This document shows, piece by piece, positions 1 to 8,010 of a stretch of 52,219 nt of DNA. The notes beneath the pieces were generated by a model. The model ran no database searches, had not been told where the DNA came from, and saw only the letters and a program-made list of their open reading frames with translations. The DNA is taken from contig NZ_JQDZ01000039.1 of the NCBI RefSeq assembly GCF_000764205.1, positions 1 to 52,219 of the forward strand. The letters run 5' to 3'. This stretch comes from Thalassotalea sp. ND16A (GTDB lineage: Bacteria; Pseudomonadota; Gammaproteobacteria; Enterobacterales; Alteromonadaceae). The position numbers and the translations under genes were made by a program. The number at the start of each line of letters is the position of its first letter. The first letter of the stretch is position 1.

Positions 1-107
1 TAAGTCCCCTAAAGGGTCGTTGGAGACTACAACGTTGATAGGTCAGGTGTGTAAGGACTGTGAGGTCTTGAGCTAACTGATACTAATTGCCCGTGAGGCT
101 TAACCAT
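1..107 (+). rRNA. rrl: 23S ribosomal RNA, 3' end (partial)
   Basis: The first ~107 bases match the conserved 3' terminus of bacterial 23S rRNA, with the GTGTGTAAG, GAGCTAACTGATACTAAT and CCGTGAGGCTTAACC blocks. The gene starts left of the window. The 3' boundary is placed after TTAACCAT by analogy with E. coli, so it is accurate to a few bases. Two 5S genes follow in the same direction. Confidence 0.95.
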
Positions 108-323
108 ACAACACCCAAGAAGTTTTGGCTTGTATGGTCTGACAAAGATTATAGAAATATAAATCACGCATAACATAGAATCATGAGTAAGATTCAGGTT
201 TAATACTAGCTTTTTCCAAATTATGTTAGAAGACTGATGCACAATAGGCGTCAGGAGACCCTGAAATGATACTGAACCAAGTTCAGCACATGATTTTTAG
301 GGCATTTCTAACGAAATGGTTTT
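108..323 (+). other. 23S-5S internal transcribed spacer
   Basis: This 216-bp spacer separates the 23S end from the first 5S gene. It shows no tRNA-like cloverleaf and no plausible coding sequence. It presumably carries the processing stems for 23S and 5S maturation, but no processing site was assigned. Confidence 0.6.
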
Positions 324-440
324 TGTCTGGCGACAATAGCACTGTGGAACCACCTGATCCCATGCCGAACTCAGAAGTGAAACGCAGTTGCGCCGATGGT
401 AGTGTGGGAGTTCCCATGTGAGAGTAGGTCATCGCCAGGC
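324..440 (+). rRNA. rrf: 5S ribosomal RNA, copy 1
   Basis: This ~117-base gene has the typical gammaproteobacterial 5S core: CACCTGATCCCATGCCGAAC, then CAGAAGTGAAAC and the GATGGTAGTGTGGG block. Terminal helix I pairs 325-333 with 432-440. It is followed at once by a rho-independent terminator. A nearly identical second copy lies 125 bp downstream and differs at 329 and 436, which are partners in helix I. Ends are placed by homology and could shift by 1-3 bases. Confidence 0.95.
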
Positions 441-451
441 TCCTAATTTCG

Positions 452-482
452 AAAAGCCCGTTCTTATGAACGGGCTTTTTAC
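452..482 (+). terminator. Rho-independent terminator after 5S copy 1
   Basis: The stem AAAGCCCGTTC / GAACGGGCTTT with a short TTAT loop is followed by a T run. It lies about 12 bases after the first 5S gene, so many transcripts probably stop here and the second 5S is either read through or separately expressed. Confidence 0.85.
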
Positions 483-565
483 TCTAAAATTAGAGTGAAG
501 CTTTAATTGATTAATTATTTACTAAAGTATTTAATCAATTAAGTCTTCAAGATTTATCCGATTTT

Positions 566-682
566 TGTCTAGCGACAATAGCACTGTGGAACCACCTGAT
601 CCCATGCCGAACTCAGAAGTGAAACGCAGTTGCGCCGATGGTAGTGTGGGAGTTCCCATGTGAGAGTAGGTCATCGCTAGGC
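566..682 (+). rRNA. rrf: 5S ribosomal RNA, copy 2
   Basis: This is a second, tandem 5S gene of the same ~117-base length, with the same internal sequence as copy 1 over the region compared by eye. Helix I pairs 567-575 with 674-682. Position 571 is A (G in copy 1) and its partner 678 is T (C in copy 1), so pairing is kept. The few bases before and after the gene (TTTTTGTCT..., GGCTCCTAATT) also match copy 1, which suggests duplication of the gene with its flanks. Confidence 0.94.
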
Positions 683-696
683 TCCTAATTGAAAAT

Positions 697-727
697 GAAA
701 AGGGCATCCGTAAGGGTGCCCTTTTTG
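697..727 (+). terminator. Rho-independent terminator after 5S copy 2
   Basis: The stem AGGGCATCC / GGGTGCCCT (one G-T pair) with a GTAA-type loop is followed by TTTTTG. It ends the rRNA operon. Its sequence is unrelated to the terminator after copy 1. Confidence 0.8.
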
Positions 728-810
728 TTTGTCCAAAATAAAGTATAGATAGCGTTTTTTATCGAGAGTGTACGGATGCCCTTTCCATTTTAAGCAGAGC
801 TTGGCATTAT

Positions 811-941
811 CAACCTGCGAGACTAAAGTCCCGCCAACCAGGGCTCAGAACCTATGGGTTGGCGGGGTTTCAACCTCGCGTTATTGCCGCAGGCAACTTA
901 AGCTGGCTATCGCCAACCGTGAGACTGCAGTCCCGCCAACC
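811..941. repeat. REP-like palindromic repeat upstream of rnr
   Basis: A perfect 10-bp inverted repeat (CCCGCCAACC at 830-839, GGTTGGCGGG at 857-866) is followed by a second imperfect copy of its left arm (GAGACTGCAGTCCCGCCAACC, 921-941). The arm copies share a GAGACT..AGTCCCGCCAACC core. The arrangement resembles REP/BIME intergenic repeats. The ~296-bp spacer 728-1023 contains no convincing gene. Confidence 0.5.
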
Positions 942-1023
942 ATCAAATATTCATCCAACGATGATAATCAACCCTTGATAACTTGTTATGTTATACTAAT
1001 AAAAAAATCAAATAGTATAACTA

Positions 1024-3417
1024 GTGAAACATAAAGATCCCCACTTCCAACGAGAATCCGCCAAATACGATAAGCCTGTCGCGAGTCGTGAATTTCTGTT
1101 AGCGCTGTTAGAGCAAAAAGGCCACCCGATGACCTTTGTCCAGTTCTGTAAAGAATTAGACTATAAAGATGAAGAGCAAATTATTGGGGTGAAACGCCGT
1201 TTACGGGCGATGGAAAATGCCGGGCAGTTAGTGTTTACCAAATTTAAACAATATGCCATTGCTACCGCATCCGAGGTAATAACCGGGGAGGTTATTGGTC
1301 ATCGTGACGGTTTTGGTTTTCTCAAGCCGGATGAAGGCGATAAAGATTTATACATTCCTTACTATGAAATGCGCAAACTTATTCATGGTGATATCGTTGA
1401 AGCCAGAGTAACGGCAAGCACCGATAATAAAGGTAAACAAGAAGTTAAAATTCTCGATGTATTGCAGCCAAGAACAGATAAGATTATTGGCCGCATCTTC
1501 GTTGAACATTCCGTTATTACCGTGATCCCGGAAGATGCCAGAATCAGTCACGAAATCATTGTGCCAAAAGGCAAGCATTTAGGTGCTCGTCATGGGCAAA
1601 TGGTGATTGTTGATATTATTCAGCGTCCCAGCAAGCGCAACACACCATTAGGGCAAGTTAGCGAAGTCCTGGGCGAGCATATGGCGCCGGGTATGGAAGT
1701 GCAAGTTGCACTGCATCAACACGATTTACCCCACTCCTGGTCGGAAGAGTTATTAGCAGAAATACAGTCACTGACGCCTGAAGTGGATGAGGCGGCAAAA
1801 CAAGGTCGTATCGATCTACGTGAACTACCATTAGTGACCATTGATGGAGAAGATGCAAGAGATTTTGATGATGCGGTATATTGTCAACCGAAAAAATCTG
1901 GTGGTTGGCGTTTATGGGTTGCCATTGCCGATGTCAGTTATTACGTCAGGCCAGGCACCGCGCTTGACGGTGAGGCGATAAAACGCGGTAACTCGGTCTA
2001 TTTCCCGAATCAAGTGATCCCAATGCTGCCGGAAGTGTTATCAAACGGTTTGTGTTCGTTGAATCCAAATGTCGATCGTTTGTGTATGGTCAGTGAAATG
2101 ACCATCAGCGCCAATGGTAAGTTATCCGGGGCGAAATTTTACCCGGCGGTAATGAACTCCCATGCCCGTTTTACTTATACCAAAGTGGCAGCAATTCTAG
2201 AGGGAGACAAAGATTTACGTGATTACTACCAGAGTCAGGTAAAAGACTTGGAAGAGCTGCATAAACTCTATCATTGTCTGGTGGGTGCCCGTCGCAACCG
2301 TGGCGCCATTGAATTTGAAACCGAAGAAGTGCGCTTTGTTTTCAATGCCGACAGAAAAATTGATTCAGTAGTGCCGGTAGTGCGTAATGATGCTCATAAA
2401 ATCATCGAAGAATGTATGATTTTGGCTAATGTTGCCACCGCCAAATTTGTTGCTAAACATGAAAAGCCTGGGCTTTATCGAGTTCACGATAAACCAAACC
2501 AGGACAAATACAATAACCTGGTCACTTATCTTAATGAGCTTGGCATCGAAATGGAGAAAAAAGAAGAACCGACTCCGGCTGATTTTGGTGCTATCACTGA
2601 AAAAGTGAGTGACCGGCCGGATAAAGAGCTGATCCAAACCATGTTATTACGCTCAATGAAGCAAGCGGTCTATCAGGCCGAAAATCTTGGTCATTTTGGT
2701 TTGGCGTTACCTGCGTATTCACATTTTACTTCGCCAATTCGACGTTATCCTGATTTAGTCATTCACCGGGTGATCAAGTCGATTATCAATAACCAGCAAG
2801 AAAATTCGGTAAATATTGGCTATTACCAATACGATGAGCAAGAAGTGAGTGAGCTAGGTGAGCATTGTTCGATGACCGAACGCCGTGCCGATGATGCCAC
2901 TCGTGAAGTTTCTGACTGGTTAAAATGTGAATTTATGCAAGATCACGTTGGCGATACCTTTAGTGGCGTGATTGCAACCGTAACTGGCTTTGGTTTTTTT
3001 GTGCGCTTACAAGATTTTCATATTGAAGGCTTAGTGCATATTAGCTCGCTTGGTAAAGATTATTATACTCATGATGAGGTACGAATGTGCTTAATTGGTG
3101 AGAACTCGAAGAAAAAGTATCATGTTGGCGATATCCTTGAGGTACAGGTTGCGGCAGTAAATCTGGAAGAAAAGAAAATTGATTTAATACTTGGTGGCGA
3201 AAGTACCGTGCTTGATGCCAATAAGAAATTAAAGAAAAAGAGCAAAAGCGCCGATTATAAAGCCAGTAAGAAAAAAACAGACGAGAGATCACCATTTGTC
3301 CCTGGCGCCAGAAAAGCGAAAGATGCAAAAAAACCGAAAGCCAAATCTAAGGCAGGCAAAAGACAAAAAGCAAAAGGTCGCCCGGGTAAAAATGCCCGTA
3401 AACAAGAAAAGAATTAA
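1024..3417 (+). CDS. rnr: Ribonuclease R
   Basis: This 797-aa protein is a 3'-to-5' processive exoribonuclease of the RNB family that degrades structured RNA, including rRNA and mRNA decay intermediates, in the cytoplasm. Visible in order are an N-terminal winged-helix region (about 20-80), two cold-shock/OB domains (about 85-240), the RNB catalytic domain (about 265-590) with the TIDGEDARDFDDA motif whose acidic residues are D274, D280, D282 and D283, an S1 domain (about 640-725) and a lysine-rich tail (about 735-797). The GTG start gives an N-terminus (..ESAKYDKPVASREF) that lines up with E. coli RNase R; no strong Shine-Dalgarno is visible. rlmB follows after 35 bp, the usual rnr-rlmB pair. 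Confidence 0.97.
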   Translation: MKHKDPHFQRESAKYDKPVASREFLLALLEQKGHPMTFVQFCKELDYKDEEQIIGVKRRLRAMENAGQLVFTKFKQYAIATASEVITGEVIGHRDGFGFLKPDEGDKDLYIPYYEMRKLIHGDIVEARVTASTDNKGKQEVKILDVLQPRTDKIIGRIFVEHSVITVIPEDARISHEIIVPKGKHLGARHGQMVIVDIIQRPSKRNTPLGQVSEVLGEHMAPGMEVQVALHQHDLPHSWSEELLAEIQSLTPEVDEAAKQGRIDLRELPLVTIDGEDARDFDDAVYCQPKKSGGWRLWVAIADVSYYVRPGTALDGEAIKRGNSVYFPNQVIPMLPEVLSNGLCSLNPNVDRLCMVSEMTISANGKLSGAKFYPAVMNSHARFTYTKVAAILEGDKDLRDYYQSQVKDLEELHKLYHCLVGARRNRGAIEFETEEVRFVFNADRKIDSVVPVVRNDAHKIIEECMILANVATAKFVAKHEKPGLYRVHDKPNQDKYNNLVTYLNELGIEMEKKEEPTPADFGAITEKVSDRPDKELIQTMLLRSMKQAVYQAENLGHFGLALPAYSHFTSPIRRYPDLVIHRVIKSIINNQQENSVNIGYYQYDEQEVSELGEHCSMTERRADDATREVSDWLKCEFMQDHVGDTFSGVIATVTGFGFFVRLQDFHIEGLVHISSLGKDYYTHDEVRMCLIGENSKKKYHVGDILEVQVAAVNLEEKKIDLILGGESTVLDANKKLKKKSKSADYKASKKKTDERSPFVPGARKAKDAKKPKAKSKAGKRQKAKGRPGKNARKQEKN

Positions 3418-3452
3418 CAACCTATCGGTTATAAAGATTAAAGAAGAGAAAT

Positions 3453-4208
3453 ATGGCAAAACAAGATGATTTAGTTTTTGGTATTCATTCGGTTAGCGCG
3501 CTGATGGAAATAGCGCCAGAGCGCTTCGTTGAATTGTGGTTATTAAAAGGCCGTGAAGACGATCGCATATTACCAATTATTAACCTTGCCGGTAAATACG
3601 GTATTTCGGTGCAATTTATGCACCGTAAAGCGCTGGACGATAAAAGTGCTGGCGAGCAGCATCAAGGCGTGATTGCTAAAGTAAAACCCGGCAAAGCGTT
3701 CACGGAAAATGACTTATCCGACATTGTTGAGCAAACCTTGGCGAAAAATGAACAACCGTTTTTATTGATCCTCGATGGTGTTACCGATCCACACAATCTT
3801 GGCGCTTGTTTACGTAATGCCGATGCTGCTGGCGTACAAGCGATTATTGTGCCCAAAGATAATGCCGCTAAAATTACTCCTACGGTGCGTAAAGTTGCCG
3901 TTGGTGCTGCCGAAACGATACCATTAGTGCAAGTGACTAATTTGGCCCGTTCAATGAAAGCGCTGCAGGAAATGGGTGTTTGGATCATTGGCACGGCGGG
4001 TGAGGCAACCCAGTCGTTATATGACTGTAAGTTAAAAGGGCCAATGGCTTTAGTGATGGGCGCTGAGGGTAAAGGCATGCGGCGTTTGACGCGTGAAACC
4101 TGCGATGAGTTAATAAAATTGCCGATGGCAGGTTCGGTATCCAGTTTAAACGTATCGGTGGCCTCGGGTATTTGCCTGTTTGAGATTGTCCGCCAACGCC
4201 TTGTTTAA
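3453..4208 (+). CDS. rlmB: 23S rRNA (guanosine-2'-O-)-methyltransferase RlmB
   Basis: This 251-aa SPOUT methyltransferase is expected to methylate the ribose of G2251 in the 23S rRNA P-loop, using S-adenosylmethionine. An N-terminal substrate-binding domain (about 5-75, with the QHQGVIA stretch near 69-75) is followed by the SpoU fold. Motif 1 is [16 protein letters not shown] (112-127), motif 2 VMGAEGKGM (201-209) and motif 3 the [15 protein letters not shown] stretch (about 223-237). The ATG has an AAGAAGAGA Shine-Dalgarno-like sequence. It is probably co-transcribed with rnr. Confidence 0.96.
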   Translation: MAKQDDLVFGIHSVSALMEIAPERFVELWLLKGREDDRILPIINLAGKYGISVQFMHRKALDDKSAGEQHQGVIAKVKPGKAFTENDLSDIVEQTLAKNEQPFLLILDGVTDPHNLGACLRNADAAGVQAIIVPKDNAAKITPTVRKVAVGAAETIPLVQVTNLARSMKALQEMGVWIIGTAGEATQSLYDCKLKGPMALVMGAEGKGMRRLTRETCDELIKLPMAGSVSSLNVSVASGICLFEIVRQRLV

Positions 4209-4281
4209 TTAACCTTATTTGGCTAAATAATGCTAGCAAACGCTAAACTTAGATTAGTTTTCGTGAGTTTGCCAAAGATGC

Positions 4282-4310
4282 TTGCTTTAATTGCTCATTT
4301 TCCCTACAAT
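4282..4310 (+). promoter_or_regulatory. Putative sigma-70 promoter of the rpsF operon
   Basis: TTGCTT (4282-4287) and TACAAT (4305-4310) are separated by exactly 17 bp. A GC-rich discriminator (ACGCGTCC) follows, as expected for stringently controlled ribosomal promoters. Transcription would start near 4317, about 87 nt before rpsF. Confidence 0.55.
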
Positions 4311-4341
4311 ACGCGTCCTTAATTCAGCCTTAACTTTTGTT

Positions 4342-4395
4342 CCTTGCCTTTATACTGGTGCTTGGCTGAGCCAGAAAGAGGCTACTACCGTAAGG
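4342..4395 (+). promoter_or_regulatory. Putative S6:S18 binding leader of rpsF mRNA
   Basis: In the rpsF leader, CCTT (4342-4345) can pair with AAGG (4392-4395) and GCCT (4346-4349) with AGGC (4379-4382). This leaves a 3'-side bulge TACTACCGT that contains a CCG. An outer stem, a CCG-bearing bulge and an inner hairpin are the hallmarks of the known S6:S18 ribosomal-protein leader motif, in which the S6-S18 dimer binds its own mRNA. The outer stem includes part of the rpsF Shine-Dalgarno (AAGGAG), so binding would hide it. Folding was done by eye. Confidence 0.45.
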
Positions 4396-4403
4396 AGCTC
4401 GTA

Positions 4404-4820
4404 ATGCGTCATTACGAAATCGTATTTATGGTTCACCCTGATCAGAGTGAACAAGTAACTGGTATGATCCAACGTTACTCAGACATGATCACTGCTGCTG
4501 AAGGCACAATCCACCGTCTAGAAGACTGGGGTCGTCGTCAATTAGCATACCCAATCAACAAACTGCACAAAGCACACTATGTTCTTATGAACATTGAAGC
4601 GCCTCAGTCAGTTATTGATGAGTTAGAAACTTCTTTCCGTTATAACGATGTTGTTATTCGTAACATGATCATGCGCACTAAAGGCGCGGTAACTGAAGCT
4701 TCAGCAATGGCTGCTGCTAAAGAAGACCGTCGCGAAGACCGCCGCGAGAAAAGAGAAGTTGCTAAAGAAGCTCCAGCTGCGCCAGCACCAGTTGCTGAAG
4801 AAGCTGCAAGCGAAGAATAG
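4404..4820 (+). CDS. rpsF: 30S ribosomal protein S6
   Basis: This 138-aa S6 protein binds the 16S central domain as a heterodimer with S18 (encoded by rpsR in the same operon). The start [17 protein letters not shown] is the family start, and a strong TAAGGAG precedes it; an upstream in-frame start at 4344 would fall inside the leader stem and is rejected. The core covers about 1-100. The tail (about 108-138) is rich in Arg/Glu, then Ala/Pro/Glu, ending ASEE, consistent with the acidic tail that RimK can extend with glutamates in relatives. Confidence 0.97.
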   Translation: MRHYEIVFMVHPDQSEQVTGMIQRYSDMITAAEGTIHRLEDWGRRQLAYPINKLHKAHYVLMNIEAPQSVIDELETSFRYNDVVIRNMIMRTKGAVTEASAMAAAKEDRREDRREKREVAKEAPAAPAPVAEEAASEE

Positions 4821-4826
4821 TAATTA

Positions 4827-5135
4827 GTGACTGAAAATTGCCTGGTATTGATAGGCTCGGTAGCAAAAACTGCTGAATTATCGATAAGCCCTGCGGGTAT
4901 CGCCCATATTAAGTTTTCATTAGAGCATCGCTCTCTGCAAACCGAAAATGGCTTAACCCGACAAGTATTCGCAAGAATGCAAGTGGTGGCAACCGGACAG
5001 TGGTCACAAAATTTATCTCGTGAAATAATTGTGGGCAGTAATGTAAAAGTGAGCGGTTTTATCAACCGTCACGAAACCCGAAATGGTAACCCGATTTTGG
5101 TATTACATGCTCAACAAATTGAAATGATTAATTAG
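4827..5135 (+). CDS. priB: Primosomal replication protein N (PriB)
   Basis: This 102-aa single OB-fold protein belongs to the SSB-like family and binds ssDNA during PriA-PriB-DnaT replication restart. The SSB-like features are LIGSVAK at the start, GIAHIKFSLEH near residues 25-35 and VKVSGFI near 77-83. The start is GTG, 6 bp after the rpsF stop. Its position between rpsF and rpsR is the classic operon order and supports the call. Confidence 0.93.
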   Translation: MTENCLVLIGSVAKTAELSISPAGIAHIKFSLEHRSLQTENGLTRQVFARMQVVATGQWSQNLSREIIVGSNVKVSGFINRHETRNGNPILVLHAQQIEMIN

Positions 5136-5198
5136 GTGTTTACCCATATTAGCGCGTTTTTTGCTAAAAAAAGTAACACCGTATATTAGGAGAAATCC

Positions 5199-5426
5199 AT
5201 GTCACGTTTTTTTAGACGTCGTAAATTCTGTCGCTTTAGCGCAGAGGGCGCTGCCGCTATCGATTACAAAGATATCGCAACGTTAAAAAACTATATCACT
5301 GAAAGTGGTAAAATCGTTCCTAGCCGTATTACTGGTACATCAGCTAAGTATCAACGTCAACTTGGTCGTGCGATCAAGCGTGCTCGTTACTTATCTTTAT
5401 TACCATATACTGACTTACACAAGTAA
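5199..5426 (+). CDS. rpsR: 30S ribosomal protein S18
   Basis: This 75-aa protein is the full usual length of S18. It shows the FRRRKFCRF start, the [21 protein letters not shown] core and the [13 protein letters not shown] end. It pairs with S6 on the 30S platform. The ATG is preceded by TTAGGAGAA. The 63-bp gap after priB holds no obvious separate promoter. Confidence 0.98.
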   Translation: MSRFFRRRKFCRFSAEGAAAIDYKDIATLKNYITESGKIVPSRITGTSAKYQRQLGRAIKRARYLSLLPYTDLHK

Positions 5427-5444
5427 CCTAAAGGGGCTATTAAA

Positions 5445-5897
5445 ATGCAAGTAATTCTTCTTGATAAAATTGCCAAGTTAGGCGGCCTGGGTGATCAGGT
5501 ATCGGTTAAATCTGGTTATGCTCGTAACTACTTATTACCTAAAGGTAAAGCAGTTATCGCATCAAAAGCTAACGTTGAGCACTTCGAAACTCGTCGTGCT
5601 GAACTTGAAGCAAAACTAGCGGGTGTTTTAGCTACAGCTGAAGCACGTGCTGCTAAATTAACTGAGTTAGCTGAAGTTACTATCGCTTCTAAAGCGGGTG
5701 ACGAAGGTAAATTGTTTGGTTCTATCGGTACTAACGATATTGCTGCAGCAATTACTGAAGCTGGTGTTGAAGTTGTTAAAGCAGAAGTTCGTCTTCCTTT
5801 AGGTTCAATCCGTGAAACTGGTACTAACGAAATCGTTATCCACCTGCACGCAGACGTAGACACAACTATCAACGTTGTAGTTATCGCTCAAGCTTAA
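5445..5897 (+). CDS. rplI: 50S ribosomal protein L9
   Basis: This 150-aa L9 has the N-terminal globular domain ([19 protein letters not shown]..., about 1-50, with [13 protein letters not shown]), a long connecting helix (about 50-75) and a C-terminal domain ending [19 protein letters not shown] full-length AAAGGGG ribosome-binding site lies ahead of the ATG. It is the last gene of the rpsF operon and is followed within 30 bp by a strong terminator. Confidence 0.98.
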   Translation: MQVILLDKIAKLGGLGDQVSVKSGYARNYLLPKGKAVIASKANVEHFETRRAELEAKLAGVLATAEARAAKLTELAEVTIASKAGDEGKLFGSIGTNDIAAAITEAGVEVVKAEVRLPLGSIRETGTNEIVIHLHADVDTTINVVVIAQA

Positions 5898-5918
5898 TCA
5901 AAAATACTTTTTGATGTA

Positions 5919-5949
5919 AAAAAGCCTGCTTTTAGCAGGCTTTTTTTTG
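5919..5949 (+). terminator. Rho-independent terminator of the rpsF-rplI operon
   Basis: The stem AAAGCCTGCT / AGCAGGCTTT has a TTT loop and is followed by TTTTTT. It is a textbook intrinsic terminator. Confidence 0.92.
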
Positions 5950-6137
5950 GCCAGGGATTGGCCTAAATGCCGTGGATACATGGAAGTATGGAGCGGCGTT
6001 GCACATTTTCAACATCGACGTTGTATATTACGACAACATGGATAATGGAGGTAGAGCACAGAGCAAAGCAGGGAGCAATTGCCGGGGACGTGCTTATCCT
6101 CTCGCACCATGGATGGGGAAAAGAGAGGGTTACCAAT
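5949..6137. repeat. Non-coding intergenic block with repeated CATGGAT motifs
   Basis: The block opens with a small palindrome (GGCCA GGGAT TGGCC) and contains several ATGGA/CATGGAT motifs near its start, middle and end (about 5972-5990, 6039-6046, 6111-6117), with an internal GTTGT..ACAAC palindrome. Several frames stay open for ~65 codons, but none starts with a ribosome-binding site or resembles a protein. It resembles the dispersed intergenic repeats of marine gammaproteobacteria; family assignment was not possible without a search. Confidence 0.35.
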
Positions 6138-7046
6138 CTAAATCTTATAAATAAAATCACTGTCATCTAATAATGACAAGTTATCGCCAACGATATCCTT
6201 ACTATCAAGCTTAGATAATAAATCAAATCCTTGCTGGCGCTGCTCAAGGGTAAGGGCATGGTAAGGAACACGGAATATTTTTTCCACCGCATTCGTCATC
6301 ATTAACGCCGTATTTAAGGCAATGGGATTCGGTTCGCAGAACAGCCACTGCATCAACTCTTGCAGCTCGTCATTAAGTTCCACATTATTGTCATCCATTA
6401 AGGTACGCATTAGGCCTGGTATGATATTGGAAGTAACAGAAATCACACCATGTGAGCCAAACTGATGGCGGCCGGCAAAGCATTCATCATCATTGCCTGA
6501 CCAACAGGCGATGCCTTGTTTTTCATAGTAATCAATACGTGCATTACCAGTACATTCTTTTACGCCAATGAAGTTTTTATGGCTGGCAATCGATTCGATG
6601 ATATCAGGTGTTAAGTCTTGCCCTGTTCTACCCGGTACGTTGTAGATAAATGCCGGACCAACGGCAAGGACGCGATTGAAATGATCAATCACACCTGCTG
6701 TGGAGGTGCGGCCATAATATGGATTGATTTGTAAGGCTGCATCCATTCCCATGGCAAAGCCCTTTTCCGTTGCATTTATCGCTTCTCGGGTATTGTTACT
6801 GCCGGTATTGCCGACGATGAGGAGTCTGCCAGAGAATTTGTTAGTACTGTGGGCAATCAACATTAAATGTTCTTCCCAATTCAGCAAATGTCCTTCACCT
6901 GTGGTACCGCCTACAATGATACCGTCGACACCTGCAGCAATTTGTTGTTCTACCAACTTATCGTAGGTGTTTAAATCGATATTTCCTTGCTGGTTATATG
7001 GAGTTTTGATGGCAGTAATTAAACTGGCCGACTTTAATCGCTTCAT
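6138..7046 (-). CDS. Dihydrodipicolinate synthase family protein, plant-type
   Basis: This 302-aa class I aldolase of the DapA/NAL family should condense pyruvate with aspartate semialdehyde in lysine and diaminopimelate synthesis. Visible residues are T48/T49 in GGTTGEG, Y111 in INPYYG, Y135 and R140 in YNVPGRTG and the Schiff-base lysine K163 in GVKECTGN. Several stretches look like plant chloroplast DHDPS and not the E. coli enzyme: EEHLMLIAHS, NTGSNNTREAI, INPYYGRTS, WSGNDDEC, GVISVTSNIIPGLMR, EPNPIALNTALM and the LLDDSDFI end. The ATG at 7046 follows a GAGAAA ribosome-binding site and matches the family start (SASLITAIKTPY); an upstream start adding 21 residues is less likely. The gene stands alone. 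Whether it is the only DapA of the cell cannot be told here. Confidence 0.85.
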   Translation of the reverse strand: MKRLKSASLITAIKTPYNQQGNIDLNTYDKLVEQQIAAGVDGIIVGGTTGEGHLLNWEEHLMLIAHSTNKFSGRLLIVGNTGSNNTREAINATEKGFAMGMDAALQINPYYGRTSTAGVIDHFNRVLAVGPAFIYNVPGRTGQDLTPDIIESIASHKNFIGVKECTGNARIDYYEKQGIACWSGNDDECFAGRHQFGSHGVISVTSNIIPGLMRTLMDDNNVELNDELQELMQWLFCEPNPIALNTALMMTNAVEKIFRVPYHALTLEQRQQGFDLLSKLDSKDIVGDNLSLLDDSDFIYKI

Positions 7047-7208
7047 GATATTTCTCAAATTGCTGTAGTAAATGCTGCGAGGGTAATTGATTAACCTCAA
7101 TATTAGCAATAACAGCGTAAAGGATAAATACTTGTTTAGCGCCAGCTGTGCTTTTTTGTCAATTTAGTAATTAAATTTTTACAAATTTTTGGATAAAAAT
7201 ACACACAA

Positions 7209-7237
7209 TTGTGGTCATATACATTACTATTTATAAA
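7209..7237 (+). promoter_or_regulatory. Putative promoter of the traT pair
   Basis: TTGTGG (7209-7214) and TATAAA (7232-7237) are spaced by 17 bp, in an AT-rich region 24 bp before the first traT-like gene. Confidence 0.4.
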
Positions 7238-7260
7238 ATAGGCTTTTTTAGGTAATACCG

Positions 7261-7992
7261 GTGATTGCGAGAAAGCGGTTAATAACTTGGGTATTTGTAT
7301 CATTGTTACTTGCGATGTCAGGTTGCAGTGCTTTGCATACTTCGGTTAACAAGAAAGACTTAACGATTGAGACCATAATGTCGGCAACTATAGTGCTGGA
7401 TCCAGTCAGTGCCGACAAAAGAACGGTATTTCTGCAATTAAGAAATACGTCAGACAAGCAAGGCATAGATTATGCGGCAGCAGTCACCGAAGCCATCGCC
7501 AGCAAAGGCTACACTATAGTTAACGATCCAGAGCAAGCACACTATTGGATTCAGGCAAATGTGTTACAGGTAGGCAAGACGGATTTACGTACCAATGATG
7601 GTAAAACCGATCAGGGCTTTGGTGCCGCCATACAAGGGGCAGAAATCGGCTCATTATTTGGTGATGGTGACGGTAAGATAGCGGCGACGGTGGTGGGCGG
7701 TTTAATCGGCGTACTGACGGATGCATTGGTAGATGATACCGTGTTTGTGATGATCACCGACTTACAAATTTCCGAAAAAGCGAAAGCTGGCGTGGTGGTA
7801 AGTCAGTCGGAACAGGCGGTATTGACACAAGGTGAGGTAAGCACGCAAACACAAACCAGTGAAGAAATCGTCGACCGTAAAAAATATCAAACGCGAATAA
7901 CTTCAACCGCAAACCAAGTGAACTTAACGTGGCAAGAAGCCGAATTGAAATTGTTAGAAGGGTTAATACAATCCATGTCGGGAATTTTATAA
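7261..7992 (+). CDS. TraT-family outer-membrane lipoprotein, copy 1
   Basis: This 243-aa protein resembles TraT of F-type plasmids, an outer-membrane lipoprotein that mediates surface exclusion and complement resistance. It has a lipoprotein signal (basic start, hydrophobic 7-19, lipobox MSGC with C22), then the family blocks LDPVSADKRTVFLQLRNTSDK, a YWIQANVLQVGKTDLR stretch, a glycine-rich region (about 120-160), VMITDLQISEKAK and KYQTRITSTANQVNL near the end. The start is GTG behind AGGT. A second homologue follows after 18 bp in the same direction, so the two form a transcription unit. No conjugation genes are nearby, so a transfer role is not implied. Confidence 0.85.
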   Translation: MIARKRLITWVFVSLLLAMSGCSALHTSVNKKDLTIETIMSATIVLDPVSADKRTVFLQLRNTSDKQGIDYAAAVTEAIASKGYTIVNDPEQAHYWIQANVLQVGKTDLRTNDGKTDQGFGAAIQGAEIGSLFGDGDGKIAATVVGGLIGVLTDALVDDTVFVMITDLQISEKAKAGVVVSQSEQAVLTQGEVSTQTQTSEEIVDRKKYQTRITSTANQVNLTWQEAELKLLEGLIQSMSGIL

Positions 7993-8010
7993 AGGCTATA
8001 AGGATTAATT

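Noticed and set aside
108-323. Possible tRNA in the 23S-5S spacer
   Set aside because: No acceptor stem, T-loop GTTC or anticodon arm could be found; tRNAs normally lie in the 16S-23S spacer.
768-1034. 88-codon open frame upstream of rnr
   Set aside because: It runs through the REP-like palindromes, has no ribosome-binding site or protein-like composition, and overlaps the rnr start.
3662-4078. 138-codon minus-strand frame within rlmB
   Set aside because: It is an antisense shadow of rlmB, whose own frame is full length with all motifs. The same holds for long antisense frames in rpsF, rplI, mreB, kdsD and murA.
5963-6170. Open frames of 60-67 codons on both strands in the rplI-dapA spacer
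   Set aside because: The frames overlap on both strands, have no ribosome-binding site, and code for tryptophan/histidine-rich strings without family features.
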